Positions 1-11,070 are shown, counted from the first letter of the stretch. The stretch is DNA of 64,000 nucleotides from Nymphaea colorata (GCF_008831285.2 NW_022204507.1:682001-746000), one strand, 5' to 3'. A program made the numbers and translations. Notes: generated by a model not told the origin, from the letters alone.

Positions 1-220
1 AGAATGTATGTATCCCATATGTATACATATATACATTTATATATATCACATATATTAGTCATCTAATATATGCTTTATATATATATATATATATTTATAT
101 TTTGGGTACTTAGGACACCTATGTAATTTTCACTTTCTTTATGTATTTTTTCTTTATGTATTATTTTCTGTTTTCCCCTTTTATCCCTCTCCTTTTTCTA
201 TTTTTCATAGAGGGAGACTA

Positions 221-252
221 GTCCCAACGGCTAGATTTCTAGCCGTTGGGAC
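221..252. repeat. Perfect palindrome, 14-bp arms, 4-bp loop
   Basis: GTCCCAACGGCTAG at 221-234 is repeated in inverse at 239-252, with ATTT between. It lies about 30 bp upstream of the TATA box at 285-294. Short AACGGCTA/TAGCCGTT palindromes at this position are a feature of several plant copia LTR promoters, so it may be a promoter element. Confidence 0.8.
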
Positions 253-284
253 TGCCTCCTCCTTCTTCTCTTTGGCCCTCTCCT

Positions 285-294
285 CTATAAATAG
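285..294 (+). promoter_or_regulatory. TATA box of LTR remnant
   Basis: CTATAAATAG followed by GGGC, a strong plant TATA context. It is placed downstream of the palindrome and upstream of a T-rich leader. The promoter role is inferred from position and sequence only. Confidence 0.5.
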
Positions 295-545
295 GGCAGC
301 TCTCCCATTGTTTTAGGTATGACTTTTTAGCCTACTTCTTGTATCTCTTTGTGTGATTAATTTAAGTTCTTCTTCACCTCTTGTTTGAGGGTTTGTGAGA
401 TTGACTTGTTGGTGAAAGCTTCAAGGCTGATATTACTTGAAGAGGTTGTTTCTTTGGGCCTGATTTACATGTAATGTATGGACCTACACTATCATTATTT
501 GTCATAATTTAGTGAAAATCTGTCTCCCCCTGCCTTTTTCTTGAT

Positions 546-1382
546 TTTATGTCTAATCCCATATCGCCAGTCAAAGAGGAAGAAAAAATGGAATTTGTAT
601 AGTGGCTATTTTCAAGCAAAGCCGAAGGTATCCTCTATGCTCAACTCGTTAAGATGGCATTTAGTCCTGCCATTTTACACTGTGCAACTCACTCTCTCCT
701 CCTCTCTAGATCTTTCTAGGTGTCTGTCTCTTGTGCAGGATGCAAGTCTAAGTCACAATGATGAGCACCATCTTCCTTTATCATTGGCAAACTTAGATAC
801 AATTATGTCTAACATCTTTGTGCCAACATTGAACATCGAACTGATCTCAATTTTCTTTACAGTAAAGAAACCCGAGGCATTAGTCGTACACCTTTTAATT
901 AGTCAAATCCTCTTGACCAAGCAAATGGAACTCTTGTTGGCCTATGTAGCCACGAGATCGTAGCTGGATATATGGTGATGTTATATGCATTTCTTTAAGG
1001 TGCTTAATGATAGTTTCACTCCTGGTCCACTTCATCTATTTGTGGGGTCTTGAAACATCCTAGCTTCTGGTGGACTGACTGTTCATGAAAGAAAAGCCCC
1101 TCACAATTGTTGGTGTGCAACACCAACACTATTAGCTAGGGCCTGGACTCAACCTTCCATTAATTTTTTCAAACTCAAAATATAAATGTTAACTTCATGT
1201 ACATGATACCTTATCAAGATTCAAGCAAGTTGATAACATCACAAGTAAGAAATATGTACAACTGCAAAAAGATGACACATATAAATGCTATATGTTATGC
1301 TAGTGGGATCTGCACTACATTTAAGAAATTAGCTCTGAATTCAAATCTAAGTAAGCTGATTCGAATTGAATCCAAGCCATGT
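546..1382. other. Unassigned DNA left of the gypsy insertion
   Basis: I recognise no gene here. A 140-codon open frame at 541-963 on + has no recognisable domain and an irregular composition, so I treat it as chance. This is the sequence into which the gypsy element at 1388-12565 inserted; it resumes at 12566. Confidence 0.5.
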
Positions 1383-1387
1383 AAATC
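1383..1387. repeat. Target-site duplication AAATC (left copy)
   Basis: AAATC directly precedes the LTR terminus TGTTAG. The same five bases follow the other LTR at 12566-12570. Five base pairs is the usual duplication size for Ty3/gypsy integration. Confidence 0.85.
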
Positions 1388-1628
1388 TGTTAGACTTCAC
1401 GCTAACAAGCAACTCACACGCACTAACTCTTGGTGAAAGCCCAGCCTTCACTTAGAAACAGGGAGATTTCATTCTGTTTAGGGTTTTAATCCATGCACAA
1501 CTTATACAACCAATAAGAGGGGTGGGTTAGACTCCCTAATTACCTCGCTGACCCGTGTACCGGGTCCAACTCCCTAAGACTTAGTAACCTCACTCTGACT
1601 CAACTAAAGCTCAGACAAATGTCTAACA
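1388..1628 (-). repeat. 3' LTR of gypsy element
   Basis: On + it begins TGTTAGAC and ends GTCTAACA, so the termini are inverted repeats with TG..CA ends. It aligns end to end with 12306-12565. On the minus strand it is the downstream LTR. Confidence 0.85.
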
Positions 1629-1641
1629 AGTATCCCCCCTT
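1629..1641 (-). other. Polypurine tract of gypsy element
   Basis: Read on minus, the bases just before the 3' LTR are AAGGGGGGATACT. A purine run directly next to the 3' LTR is the plus-strand priming site of LTR retrotransposons. Confidence 0.7.
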
Positions 1642-1658
1642 ATAGTAACATATAGCCC

Positions 1659-2995
1659 TCAAGGTGTGAATTTAGGGAAACCGTGCTGAACATCTTCTGC
1701 AAGCTCCCAGATAGCTGGTAAGTCCTCATGATTGGTCCATTCAATGAGCCATTTAGTAACTATGCTGATATCCTTTGTTACCTTGCGTGTGCCCAACCTG
1801 TGATAAGGGAACAAGGCTCGGGTGTCTTGCAAAACTGGTGCCAAACTTATCTCTTCAACTGTGGGGATTTGGTAGCATGCTTTGAGCTTTGACACATGAA
1901 AAATAGGGTGGATCTGGCTGCTTGTTGGCAGCTGTAGTTCACAAGCCGAACTTCCCACTTTCCTTGTAATAAGGTAAGGGCCTACAAAACAAGATGCCAA
2001 CTTAACATTGCCTCATGTTGTCTTGGTTATCAATCCATGTGGTGGACTTCTAAAGTATACCCATTGTCCAACCTTGAACTGCTGGTATCTGTGGCACATG
2101 TTGTATTGAAGAACCATACGATTGCGGGTAGTAGCCAAATGCTGCTTAAGGTTCTTCAAGATCGCATCCCTGCACCTTAGTTGTGTGTCAACTTCCTCCT
2201 CTTTAGCTGTCCCTAGCTGATACCTTCTTAGATTGGGAGGGGTTCTACTGTAAACAACTTCAAATGCGGTGGTCCCTGTAGAACAATACCACCCTATGTT
2301 ACAGGCATACTCTGCCCATGATAGGTAATCAGCCCACAGTCTTGGTCGCTACCCTATAAAGCAATGCAGGTATGTTTCCAAACTTTTATTGATAATTTTT
2401 GTTTGGCTGTTGGACAGCGGGTGGTAGGTTGTACTCATCTGCAGCTTGCTGCCCTGTAGTTGGAAATAGTCTTTCCAAAAACTACTTAAAAAGAGAGAAT
2501 CTCGGTCAGTTACTACAGAACAGGGAACTCCATGTAGCTTCCCTACCTGCTCTGGAAATTCCTTTGCTACTGATTTAGCAGAAAATGGGTAGGGTAATGC
2601 AATAAAGTGTGCATACTTTGTCAACCGATCCACCACCATGAAAACCACTGATTTTCCTCTGGATACCGAGAGCTCTTCTATGAAATTAATGGAAATATCT
2701 TTCCATATTAGCTCCAGTATGGGTAGGGGTTGTAACAGTCCTACTGGCTTTGTAGTTTCACATTTACTTTGTTGGCAAGGTGTGGCAATTTTTGATATAA
2801 TCAGTGATGGCCTTTTTCATCCTTGGCCAATAGAAGGTGCCCTTGATACATTTATATGTTTTCTGTATCCCCTCATGCCCTGCTGTCTTTGAATCATGAT
2901 AATGCTCCAATAAATACTATGGAATTTTTGTTTCTGGTGGAATGCAAATTTTGCCTTGATAATACAAATAAGGGTCTCTCCATGCATACCCATAT
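1659..2995 (-). pseudogene. Gypsy integrase with chromodomain-like C-terminus
   Basis: Translation on minus gives the integrase of a chromovirus in pieces. Near 2990-2750 there is a degenerate HHCC-type zinc region (LEHYHDSKTAGHEGIQKTY). The core follows: the first catalytic Asp lies in VVDRLTKYAHF near 2635, the second in VVTDRDSLF near 2540. The expected third residue, Glu in QTE, is Lys in SNSQTKIINKSLETYL. The C-terminal part at 1659-2000 contains IHPIFHVSKLKA and a chromodomain-like WLIEWTNHEDLPAIWEL. Stops and frameshifts separate the pieces. The N-terminal end of the gene continues at 9128-9211 beyond the hAT insertion. It would have integrated element cDNA; the Glu to Lys change and the breaks make it inactive. 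Confidence 0.85.
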
Positions 2996-3003
2996 GTTTG
3001 GAC
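2996..3003. repeat. hAT target-site duplication GTTTGGAC (left)
   Basis: GTTTGGAC at 2996-3003 is identical to 9120-9127. Eight base pairs is the diagnostic duplication size of hAT transposons, which fixes both ends of the nested element exactly. Confidence 0.9.
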
Positions 3004-3364
3004 TAGGCCTGGGCACGGGGTGGGCCGCCGTCGGGTACCTAGTACCCTGCCTGGTATGGTCCCAAGTCCGGGTACAAGCTTCACCTCTTCGGGCTTTCGT
3101 GCGTTGCGCCTGGCTCTACCCGACGATCATAACGGGCTGGACCCGGGTTACCTGACTTGGCCCGTTGGGCCCTGTTATGTCAAAAACTCAAAATCAAAAT
3201 GTTTAGGGTTTTCTTTTCGACTTTCATTTTCCATTGGGAAGAGAAAGAGGGTTGTGCGACAGTGCGAGACTCTGACTTTGCGATTTGAGAGTCATTCGAC
3301 AACAACCTCCTTGAAGTGCTCCTTGAAAACCTTACAAAACAAATCTTTCTCTTCATGGTAACCG

Positions 3365-3547
3365 ACTCATGGCCAGATTCCTGGAGAGCTCTTTGACTGC
3401 ATCAATTTGGTGGCCTTGGATCTAGGACCAAACAACCTCACAGGTGAAAAATTTCGCAGCTCAAGCTTCTGGATTCGTTCTTATTTACACCATAACTATC
3501 TGTCTGGCGAGACCCCTGGTCTGCTTTCGAGAAGGTGCCACTGCTAG
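3365..3547 (+). pseudogene. Captured LRR exon A
   Basis: One open frame reads two consecutive leucine-rich repeats: GQIPGELFDCINLVALDLG continuing to PNNLTGE, then YLHHNYLSGETPGLL, ending in TAG at 3545-3547. The LxxLxLxxNxLxG pattern is that of plant LRR receptor-like kinases. The bases just upstream (about 3290-3364) also read like an LRR but in another frame, so there is a frameshift. No kinase domain is seen in the element. It lies inside the hAT between its left end and the transposase and is read in the same direction. Confidence 0.65.
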
Positions 3548-5006
3548 ACTCCGAGTACACACAACACTATGGTTTCTTTTGTTTTTAATTTTACACGGTG
3601 TTATTTTTAACTAGCGAAGTAGAACTATTATTTTCAGTGCAATCATCTTTTGCTTCTTATTATTGCATATTTTCTTTGGTTTAGATGCAGGTGCATGATG
3701 CATTGTATATGTGCACTCATGCTTGAGTGTTCTAATTAAATAGATGGATGCACCATTTGTGTTTTGTGGTGGTCTTGTTGCAGAAATTGTGGCTACCATT
3801 GGACTTTGAATGTGCTTCCATGTTTTGTGCATTTTATAATGCATTAAATGTCGTACCCACCGCCCCTGGTATGTGAATAAACCGTGTTGTTCTTTTTATA
3901 TTTCTCTTCTTTAGTTTGTAATAGCATTACAATATTTTGAAAGATCCAACACTACTGGCATTTAGGCCAGCTAATATTGAGGGATATTGCAACGTTTTCA
4001 TATATTGCCAGAAATTGTTAACAGCATTCTGATATTATCTCAGGAGTTCTGTAAATTTTGATTTGTTTGTGCTGTTAGATCGGACATTGTCTCCCACTTT
4101 ACAATGGTAAAGTCTGGGATGATGAACTGAACCTGCATTTTATCAGGTTGCACCAATATATTAGTCTACGTGTGTGACAATCATCCTTGTTTTATGTGTC
4201 TATAGAGAGAAGAAATTAGTGTATCTTTTATATAAGGACATGGTTATCATGCATTATTTTTCTTCATCTAGGGATTGCTTATTCAATCGAAAGCTAATCT
4301 CAGAACACCAATGCGCTTAGTTTAGGTTTGTGCATTATTCAAAATGGGTAGCTATTGGAACCCAGCTCCTTTGTGCGATGAGCTTCACTATAGGCTCAAG
4401 CTAGTTTCATTTTTTATTCTAGTTAAGCTTCTGCCAAGTTCAATTAGGCTAATCAAGTTTGCCTTGTGCAAGTTTCAGGGAAAAAGTCTCCCCAAGCTTT
4501 TTATTGACAGAAAATGAAGGAATAAGTATTACACAAAAATTTGCTTTTGCTGTTCAACAGATTACAACATCCTCTTTACTTTTAAAATAGCAACACTGTA
4601 GGCCCAGATTGGCCCACATCACTAAAAAATACAAGTGAGCATTGACATTTTCTCATGACTCTGTGATATTTTTTCGATTATTAATGTCCTTCTCACATTA
4701 TTTTAGTACAAATGAAAACACTGTATATGATGTATCGACATACTTCTTAACAAAGTTCTCTGATCAAGTTGTATCAGTTTTCAAACTAAATAGCAAACAA
4801 CCTTCTTAAATTTGAATCTAGTTTTTCCTGTACAATTAATTAGTTGAAGAGAGAGAAAAAACTGATAGATAAATTAAAACCTGACCAGACCTACATATGT
4901 TCTCTGCCATTTTCTCGTCCATGTTCTTCTGCTGGCAGGTCCATTGTTTTCCTTAATTTGCAATCAATAGGTAACATATTACTCAACATTTGACTATTCT
5001 TTGCAG

Positions 5007-5064
5007 CTTCACAAATTGCTACCCATGGCCTGATCCCTGATATATCTGCATTAAGCTACTTCAG
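5007..5064 (+). pseudogene. Captured LRR exon B (short)
   Basis: A pyrimidine-rich stretch ending TTTGCAG is followed by 58 bases reading SQIATHGLIPDISALSYF, which resembles part of an LRR (xGxIPDxxxLxxL). The downstream border is AG/TATG, not a good donor. Taken with pieces A and C it looks like a further exon of the same LRR gene. On its own it would be too short to call. Confidence 0.45.
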
Positions 5065-5940
5065 TATGTCCATGACATATATTTGGTGCATAATTCATTA
5101 TAGATGTACACAAATTCTGAGATATATATATATGTTGGCATAATTATTTGTCAGTTACTTAACTCTATGGCCTGTTGGGTCATTGTTGATTATATAGTTC
5201 CATGAAGCTTACTTACATTTTGCGGACTGTATATACTTTGGCTTTTAGCTTGTTATATTTATAATTTTTTCAAAGACCTATTGACAAAAGTAAAATCCAA
5301 AGAGTTCCTAACTACAGGTATCACTTCAAAGAGGAAAAACTGTGAAATTCTTGTACCCTACCACTCTATAAATGAAATCCTCAAACTCATAGAGGTCTCA
5401 AAAATTTCACAAAAAATTCATATGTAAAATCTATTATTTCTTAGAATGTCAGCATTAATGTATTAGCTTGTACTGGATTTTTATAGCAGGTTGCACATAC
5501 AACATGCTTTGATTGACTACAGGGGCTCCATGCACTTAGCTTGGAATTTGAAGTACTTAAAGCAGAGTGCAGAATTCAGTACACAAAGCTCATTATCTCT
5601 ATTTACTGTAACCCGAGCTTGCTGATCAAAAGTAAGAAGGTACAAATTTTTTCTTGGATCAGGCACAAGATGAGGTCCTCTCTCTTTTCTTTCTTCTTTC
5701 TCTCTTTGTTGTGAATAGAACTGTGCAGAAGCATGTGCCGTCATGACCAATTTTCAAGAAACCTCTTTTCGGCAAATGCTCAACCATTTCTACCAACCTA
5801 ACAATTAGATCTACCACCACCACCAACAATAGGATAATATATTCACCTTTTATTGTTCTATATGTGCATTTCGATCTTCATAAATCAAATGAAAAGTAAT
5901 ATATACTTTGTGAACTTTTGTCTTGTTCAATGTTGTGCAG

Positions 5941-6007
5941 TGACTTGTCAAGTAATCAGTTAACTGGAGCTATCCCTGAGAGTAGGTTCTTCAAACCTGC
6001 AAGTTGT
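5941..6007 (+). pseudogene. Captured LRR exon C with intron borders
   Basis: TTGTGCAG at 5933-5940 is a good splice acceptor and GTGAGT at 6008-6013 a good donor. The 67 bases between read DLSSNQLTGAIPE, a canonical LRR core, and with one missing base would continue VGSSNLQVV. Many plant LRR receptor kinases have one repeat per exon of about 69-72 bp, so exon size and borders fit. The single-base shift marks decay. Confidence 0.65.
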
Positions 6008-6236
6008 GTGAGTACCTAAGTTTTATTCATGGAGCAATTTTAGTTCTTGTACAAAACTAGTAGAATATCGCTACCTGCAATGATTAGCTTTTTAGTTACT
6101 GAATTTGATTAGCTTTTTAGTTATTGCATGATTTCATATACATGATGTCATATGAATCTTATTAGTCTTTCTTCAGCTCAAGAGTTGAATCATTTCATGT
6201 GTTTAGGTTGTTTGGATTCCACTCAAATAGTAAGTT

Positions 6237-8182
6237 ATGTCTTCCAACATTGATAATGAAGAATATCGTCTCATGGCAGATATTGAGGAAAATGATTATT
6301 TTTCATCAATTGAAAAGGAAGTTGAATCCAACAGAAAAAGAACTTTGATAGTATGGAATGACTTCAAATTAGTACAATTTAAGGGAAAAGAGTTTGCAAA
6401 ATGCAACCATTGTGGTGAACAATTAGGTGGACATAGTTCCAATGGTACGAGCTACTTAAAACAACATAGAGATACAACGAACTTTGTCATTTGGAATTAG
6501 TGGATCTAGTACCACTTCTTTATGTCTACATAAATTTGATATGAAGACTATAAAAAAATGTATTTCTAAGTGTACAATAATGTATGTACTTCCTTTCAGT
6601 TTTGCAGAATATGAATATCATAAGGATTTTCTAAAGGCTTGCAATTCAAGGTTTATTCCATTGTCTAGAAAAACACTTACAAAGAAGTTTAGTCAATGTT
6701 TAAGACTGAAAAAATGAGATATCAATGAGTTTTAAATAACCACGTGCACCGGGTTTCATTGACATTTGATATGTGGTCCTCACAACAGACATTAAGATAC
6801 TTATGCTTGACACCCCAATATATTGATATAAATTGGCAATTGCACTCTCATATACTTAATTTTATACATATGCCTCCACTAGATAATGCAAGTTGTATAT
6901 GTGACATTTTATCAGAGTGTATTACTATTAACTAGGGAAATCAATTGAAGTTGTTTTCTGTTACTACTGATAATTGTACAACAAATGATAGTGGGATAAG
7001 TTTACTGATAAGGACTATAAAAAGAAAAAACAATATTTCATTTCCATTGAGAGGGAAACACTGTCATATTCATTGTGGTGCAAATATTATAAATCTCATG
7101 GTTAAAGATGATATGAATGAGATAGATGATACAATTTCAAAAATTCGTGACAGTGTAAAATATGTAAGGGGATCACTAAAACGACTACGTGCTTTCAAGC
7201 AAAGTGTAAAGGCAATGAGTTTGAATGAGAAAAAAAAGTTTAAACTATGATGTTTCTACTCGATGGAATTCTACATTTGTAATGTTGAGGGATGCATTGT
7301 TATTTAAAGATGTCTTTTAACATTTGGCATCATCATTTAGCATCATGTGATCCGAATTATGCATGTTTGCTTTCTGAGAATAAATGGTCTCATGCATCTG
7401 ATTTATGTCTGTTCTTGAAAGTATTCTATAATGCAACAAATCTATTCTATACCACTAAGCAAGTAACATCTAATCTTATTTTTGAAGAAATTTTATCAAT
7501 TTACCATCATTTGCGTAGGCATTGTGAAACATCAAATGAACATATAAGGGCATTGACATACAAAATGCAAGAAAATTTTGATAAATACTTCAAGAGTTAC
7601 AATATTATCTTTGTAGTTCAGTTGTTTTGGATCCTAAGTTTAAGTTGTCATACTTGAAGTATTTGCTTGATGATTTGGATAAACTTGATGCAATGGTAAA
7701 ATATGAAGTTTTAGAGAGCTCTTTCATGAATTGTATGATGAGTACAAAAATATGTATGATGATGGTGACACAAGTAATATGCAAAGGGGCAATGCATCCA
7801 CTAGCACCACGATTGCAACAAAAGAGTATAGAAGGATGACTAGATATGGGTTCAAAGCATATTTCAGCTTTGTATCTCTTGTAGTGGCTCATACAAATTT
7901 AGACAAATATTTGATTGATCCAATGAAAGAAATTGCACCTACTGCAGACTTGAATATATTATCTTGGTGGAAGATAAATGAAAATACATATAAAATTGTA
8001 GCAAAGATGACTCGAGATGTATTAGTCATTCCTATATCTACAGTTGCTTTAGAATTTGCATTCCGTATGTTAGGAAGAATTCTTAATGATTAACGATGCT
8101 TAACTACTCCTGAAAATATTGAATCATTAATCTACACACAGAGTTGGATTCATGATGCACGCAACTTGCATGAAATGTAAGA
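6237..8182 (+). pseudogene. hAT transposase, Ac/SLEEPER type, broken
   Basis: Read on + through several frames, the translation follows a plant Ac-type hAT transposase. It starts with a BED zinc finger (VWNDF, then KCNHCGEQL and SYLKQH; the last zinc ligand position appears lost). The catalytic core includes VTTDNCTTND near 6960 and the HCHIHCGANIINLMV segment near 7060, where the usual CAH is CGAN. SVKYVRGS and a RWNST-like segment follow near 7255. The C-terminal dimerisation region (hATC) reads ILSWWKINENTY and MTRDVLVIPISTVALEFAF, with Ser-to-Leu and Ser-to-Phe changes in the conserved VASESAF block. Stops at 6498, 6714, 6933, 7247, 7655 and 8091, with frame changes, make it non-functional. 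An intact protein would bind the element ends and excise it. Confidence 0.85.
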
Positions 8183-9119
8183 TGTTCATAGTTCAATCTA
8201 ATTTATTTTACATATAAACATAGTAGTGTGCCTAAATTAATGTGTTACAGTTCTCATGATGCGGAGCAAAATTCTGACGAGGAAAGTTAATCAAATACAT
8301 GATTATCATGGTAATTTTTTTTCTATTTGTAGTGTTTAGTATTCTATTTATGTAATTTATGAACTATTGTAAATCTTTTGCATATAATATCTTTTGTGGT
8401 GCGGAGTCGCGGATAAACTTATGATAGTATAAAATGTTGATGTAAAACTCTTGAAATGTAAACTTTTGGATATTAAACTTGTGGTTCTAAATCAAGGAAA
8501 TCATGTGGTTTGTACGTCCAGTGATAACTCTACTTATGAACTGTGTTGCCCATTATAACTTTATTATCTTCTACTTTTGGGCTTCATATTGTTGCATTGT
8601 TTTCTTTTGCTCCAGCTCTTCTTTGCACTTCTTCCTTATACCTCAATAACAGAGGAAGACTGAATTAGAAGTTATTTCTTCCATTAATGGCAGTCTTTGA
8701 CTCTGTTCTCCTTTATGCCTTTATTTATGTCATTGTTTGATACCAAGTGAAAGATGTTTAGAGTGTGTGATCATGTTTAAGAGAATTGGTTGTAACTATG
8801 TGATGATTAAGAATATTGGTTCTAAATCTTCTTGGTGTAGAGAAAAACTGCTCAATGTGAAATGGTGATAGTTGAGAAACCATGTAATGCTGTTGGAAAA
8901 CCAAGCCAAGGGACAACATGCCAAATCCCTACCCAGCACAGCCTAGCCTGGCCTGGCCGGCTCGTTTAGTAGTTAAAAAATGGGCTGGTCTGGGCCTCGG
9001 ATGTGGTTGACTAGGTCCGGCCCGTTAATAGTTGGGCCGGGTAGCGGGCTGGCCCGATCCAATTGTGGGTCATTAACAACGTTCACTAAACAGGCCGGCC
9101 CAGCTTGATCCCAAGCCTG
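8183..9119 (+). other. hAT 3' non-coding and sub-terminal region
   Basis: No coding signal is seen. The first 700 bp are AT-rich. From about 8930 the sequence becomes GC-rich with repeated GGCCTGGCC, GGGCTGG and GGCCCG motifs on both strands, matching the composition of the left end at 3004-3180. Such sub-terminal motifs are the usual binding region for hAT transposases. Confidence 0.55.
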
Positions 9120-9127
9120 GTTTGGAC
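9120..9127. repeat. hAT target-site duplication GTTTGGAC (right)
   Basis: Identical to 2996-3003. From 9128 the gypsy element resumes. Confidence 0.9.
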
Positions 9128-9211
9128 AAGGCTGCTGTTTAGTCGTTCTCTTGTATTAGGTACAGATTTAGCCTATTGATGAGCTTGATTGACCCTTGTC
9201 CAGAAATCAGC

Positions 9212-10591
9212 CTACACGTACGAAAATGCCAACAATAAATCTTTTGGTTGAGTGCCTTGACAGAACAGTCCATCCGCCGCTGCATTCTCCTTCCCTTTTC
9301 TGTTTTGGACTTCAAAATTGAAGTCCATGGGCTTGAGTATCCATCGTTGCAGGTTGGGAGTCAAAGTTGCTTGCTGCAAACAATATTTTAAAGTATTATG
9401 AGCAGTCATCACCATGAATTTCTGTCCCATTAAATACTGTTTCCATTTCATAACTGCCAGTACCATAGCCATTAACTCCCGCTCATATGCTGATTTAGCT
9501 TTGAAGTTAGGGCCCATCGCTTTGCTGAAGAAAGCAATCAGATGTTGTTCTCGGCTTAATACAGTTCCCACCCCATGATCTGAGGCATGGGTTTTGATGA
9601 AAAATGGGGCTCCAAAATCAGGCATCCTCAACACAAGTGATGAAATGATGGCCTGTTTAAGTGTTCCAAAAGCTGCCAGCTCCTTCTCACCTCATTTGAA
9701 TTTATCAGTTTTGGTCAGCTCAGTTAGTGGGGCTGCTAATAAGCCATACCCTTTGACAAATTGTCGATAATATCCTACTAAAGCCAAAAAAGGCCGTAGT
9801 TCTTTTACTAAACTAGGTGCCTTCCACTCTCTCATAAGTCATAGCCTTCACCTTGCAGTCTTCCATTTGAACTCTTCCTTTACTGATCACGTGACCAAGA
9901 TATGCAATCTGATCTGTCCCAAATACACATTTTGATTGCCTGGCATGTAGATCATGCTGCTGTAGTGTACACAAGACTAGTCATAGGTACTGGAAATGTT
10001 CATCCTCCTTTGGACTGTACACTAAATTTTCATAAAAAAAATACAAGTACAAATCGACGAAGGTAAGGCCTGAAATGACCACTCATTAAGGACTGGAATG
10101 TGGCAGGAGTATTAGTTAGCTCAAAGGGCATCACCTTGAAATCATAATACCCGTGGTGGGTCTAGAAGACAGTTTTGGGCACATCTTGAGGCGCCATTCA
10201 AGTTTGATGGTAACCTGCGCTTAAATCCAACTTAGAAAAATATGCAGCTCCATGTAACTCATCTAGTAATTCTTCAATTGAGGGGAATGGGATAGCAATG
10301 CTTTACCATGATAGCATTTAACGCACGATAGTTTACACAAAATCTCCACCCTCCATCCTTCTTATTAACCAGCAATGCAGGAGATGCAAAGGGGCTGCAG
10401 CTCGGTTGTATGATTCTCTTGGTAATCATCTCCTTTACCAACTCTTCTAGCACTTGTCGTTGGTGTGGGCTGTATTGGTAAGGGCGTATATTGATTGCTC
10501 CAACCCCATTTTGGAGTTCAATGTGGTGATCATAGGTTCTCCGTGGGGCCAGTCCCTTGGGGGGTTCAAAAACCACTTTGAACTCCTTCAA
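9212..10591 (-). pseudogene. Gypsy reverse transcriptase and RNase H
   Basis: On minus, 10591-10274 encodes the start of reverse transcriptase: [13 protein letters not shown], then [19 protein letters not shown] and NYRALN. From 10270 to about 9700 the RT continues in fragments ([35 protein letters not shown]). The catalytic FFDDILVYS box has become FYENLVYSP near 10025, so both Asp residues are gone. A further open frame at 9634-9212 is RNase H: PDFGAPFFIKTHASDHGVG, YFSKA-like AFFSKAMG, YERELMAM and GKENAAADGL. It lies directly downstream of protease in element order. Several stops and frame changes are present. It would have copied element RNA into DNA; it cannot now. Confidence 0.9.
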
Positions 10592-10597
10592 TATGGC

Positions 10598-11070
10598 CTA
10601 CAGATTTCCTTGGCTGATGTATCCTTGCTCCTCTAATTTTTGATGTATCTCTTCCTCCGGCTCTACTGAAGTCATTAATAGTATAAGAGAAGTCACTAGG
10701 CCCTTCAGCATCTTCGACATCTTCTGCTCACTAATCGGTTTTCTTGGAACTGCTTCAAGAGTGAGTCGCCCTTCCTTTGCCTGCCCAAAATGCATCCTCG
10801 TCGTGACGAAGTCCCACATGACTTCACCTTGGCTATGTAGCCACTGCACCCCTAACACCAGATCTGCCCCTGCCATTGCAAAAGTGAAGAGCTTCACCTG
10901 AAACTTGTGGCCCTGGATATCTAGGACTTCTTGGGTGCACCTCCCCCTACACTTCAATGTGTTGCCATCTTCTGCAATCACGTTGAATGCAGGATGGTTC
11001 TCCACTCGACATCCTAGTGCTCTCGCTGATTTCTCCATGTGAAGTTATGGGTGGAGCTCGTGTTCACCAG
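10598..11070 (-). pseudogene. Gypsy aspartic protease
   Basis: The open frame at 11038-10598 on minus reads ALGCRVENHPAFNVIAEDGN, LKCRGRCTQEV and AGADLVLGVQWLHSQGEVMWDF, the conserved flap and C-terminal parts of chromovirus retropepsins. The active-site stretch just upstream (about 11070-11045) reads NTSSTHNF where the family has DSGSTHNF, so the catalytic Asp is Asn and Gly is Ser. A frameshift separates it from the rest. It would have processed the Gag-Pol polyprotein. Confidence 0.85.

Larger units (their letters stand above)
1..545 (+). mobile_element. Probable Ty1/copia LTR remnant
   Basis: The stretch looks like the regulatory part of a copia-type long terminal repeat. It has a perfect 14-bp inverted repeat at 221-234 and 239-252, then a TATA box CTATAAATAG at 285-294. 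This is followed by a T-rich leader and, near 505-540, the 'agtgaaaatctgtctccccctgcc' type of segment (about 512-535) that commonly ends copia LTR transcribed regions. No second LTR, primer-binding site or coding region follows, so it is a truncated or solo LTR. Positions 55-95 are TA-rich. The family assignment rests on pattern recognition only. Confidence 0.45.
3004..9119 (+). mobile_element. hAT transposon (Ac-type) carrying LRR gene pieces
   Basis: A 6116-bp element flanked by a perfect 8-bp duplication inside the gypsy integrase gene. Its termini are short imperfect inverted repeats: TAGGCCTGGGCA on the left, and CAGGCTTGGGAT when the right end is read inversely. The sub-terminal zones (3004-3180 and 8930-9119) are rich in GGCCCG and GGGCC motifs, as is common for hATs. 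It contains a broken hAT transposase at 6237-8182 on + and, before it, exon-like LRR pieces at 3365-3547, 5007-5064 and 5941-6007. No intact transposase remains, so movement would need one supplied in trans. Confidence 0.85.

Noticed and set aside
541-963. 140-codon open frame on +
   Set aside because: No known domain, no splice or promoter context of its own, and sequence style like the surrounding decayed DNA.
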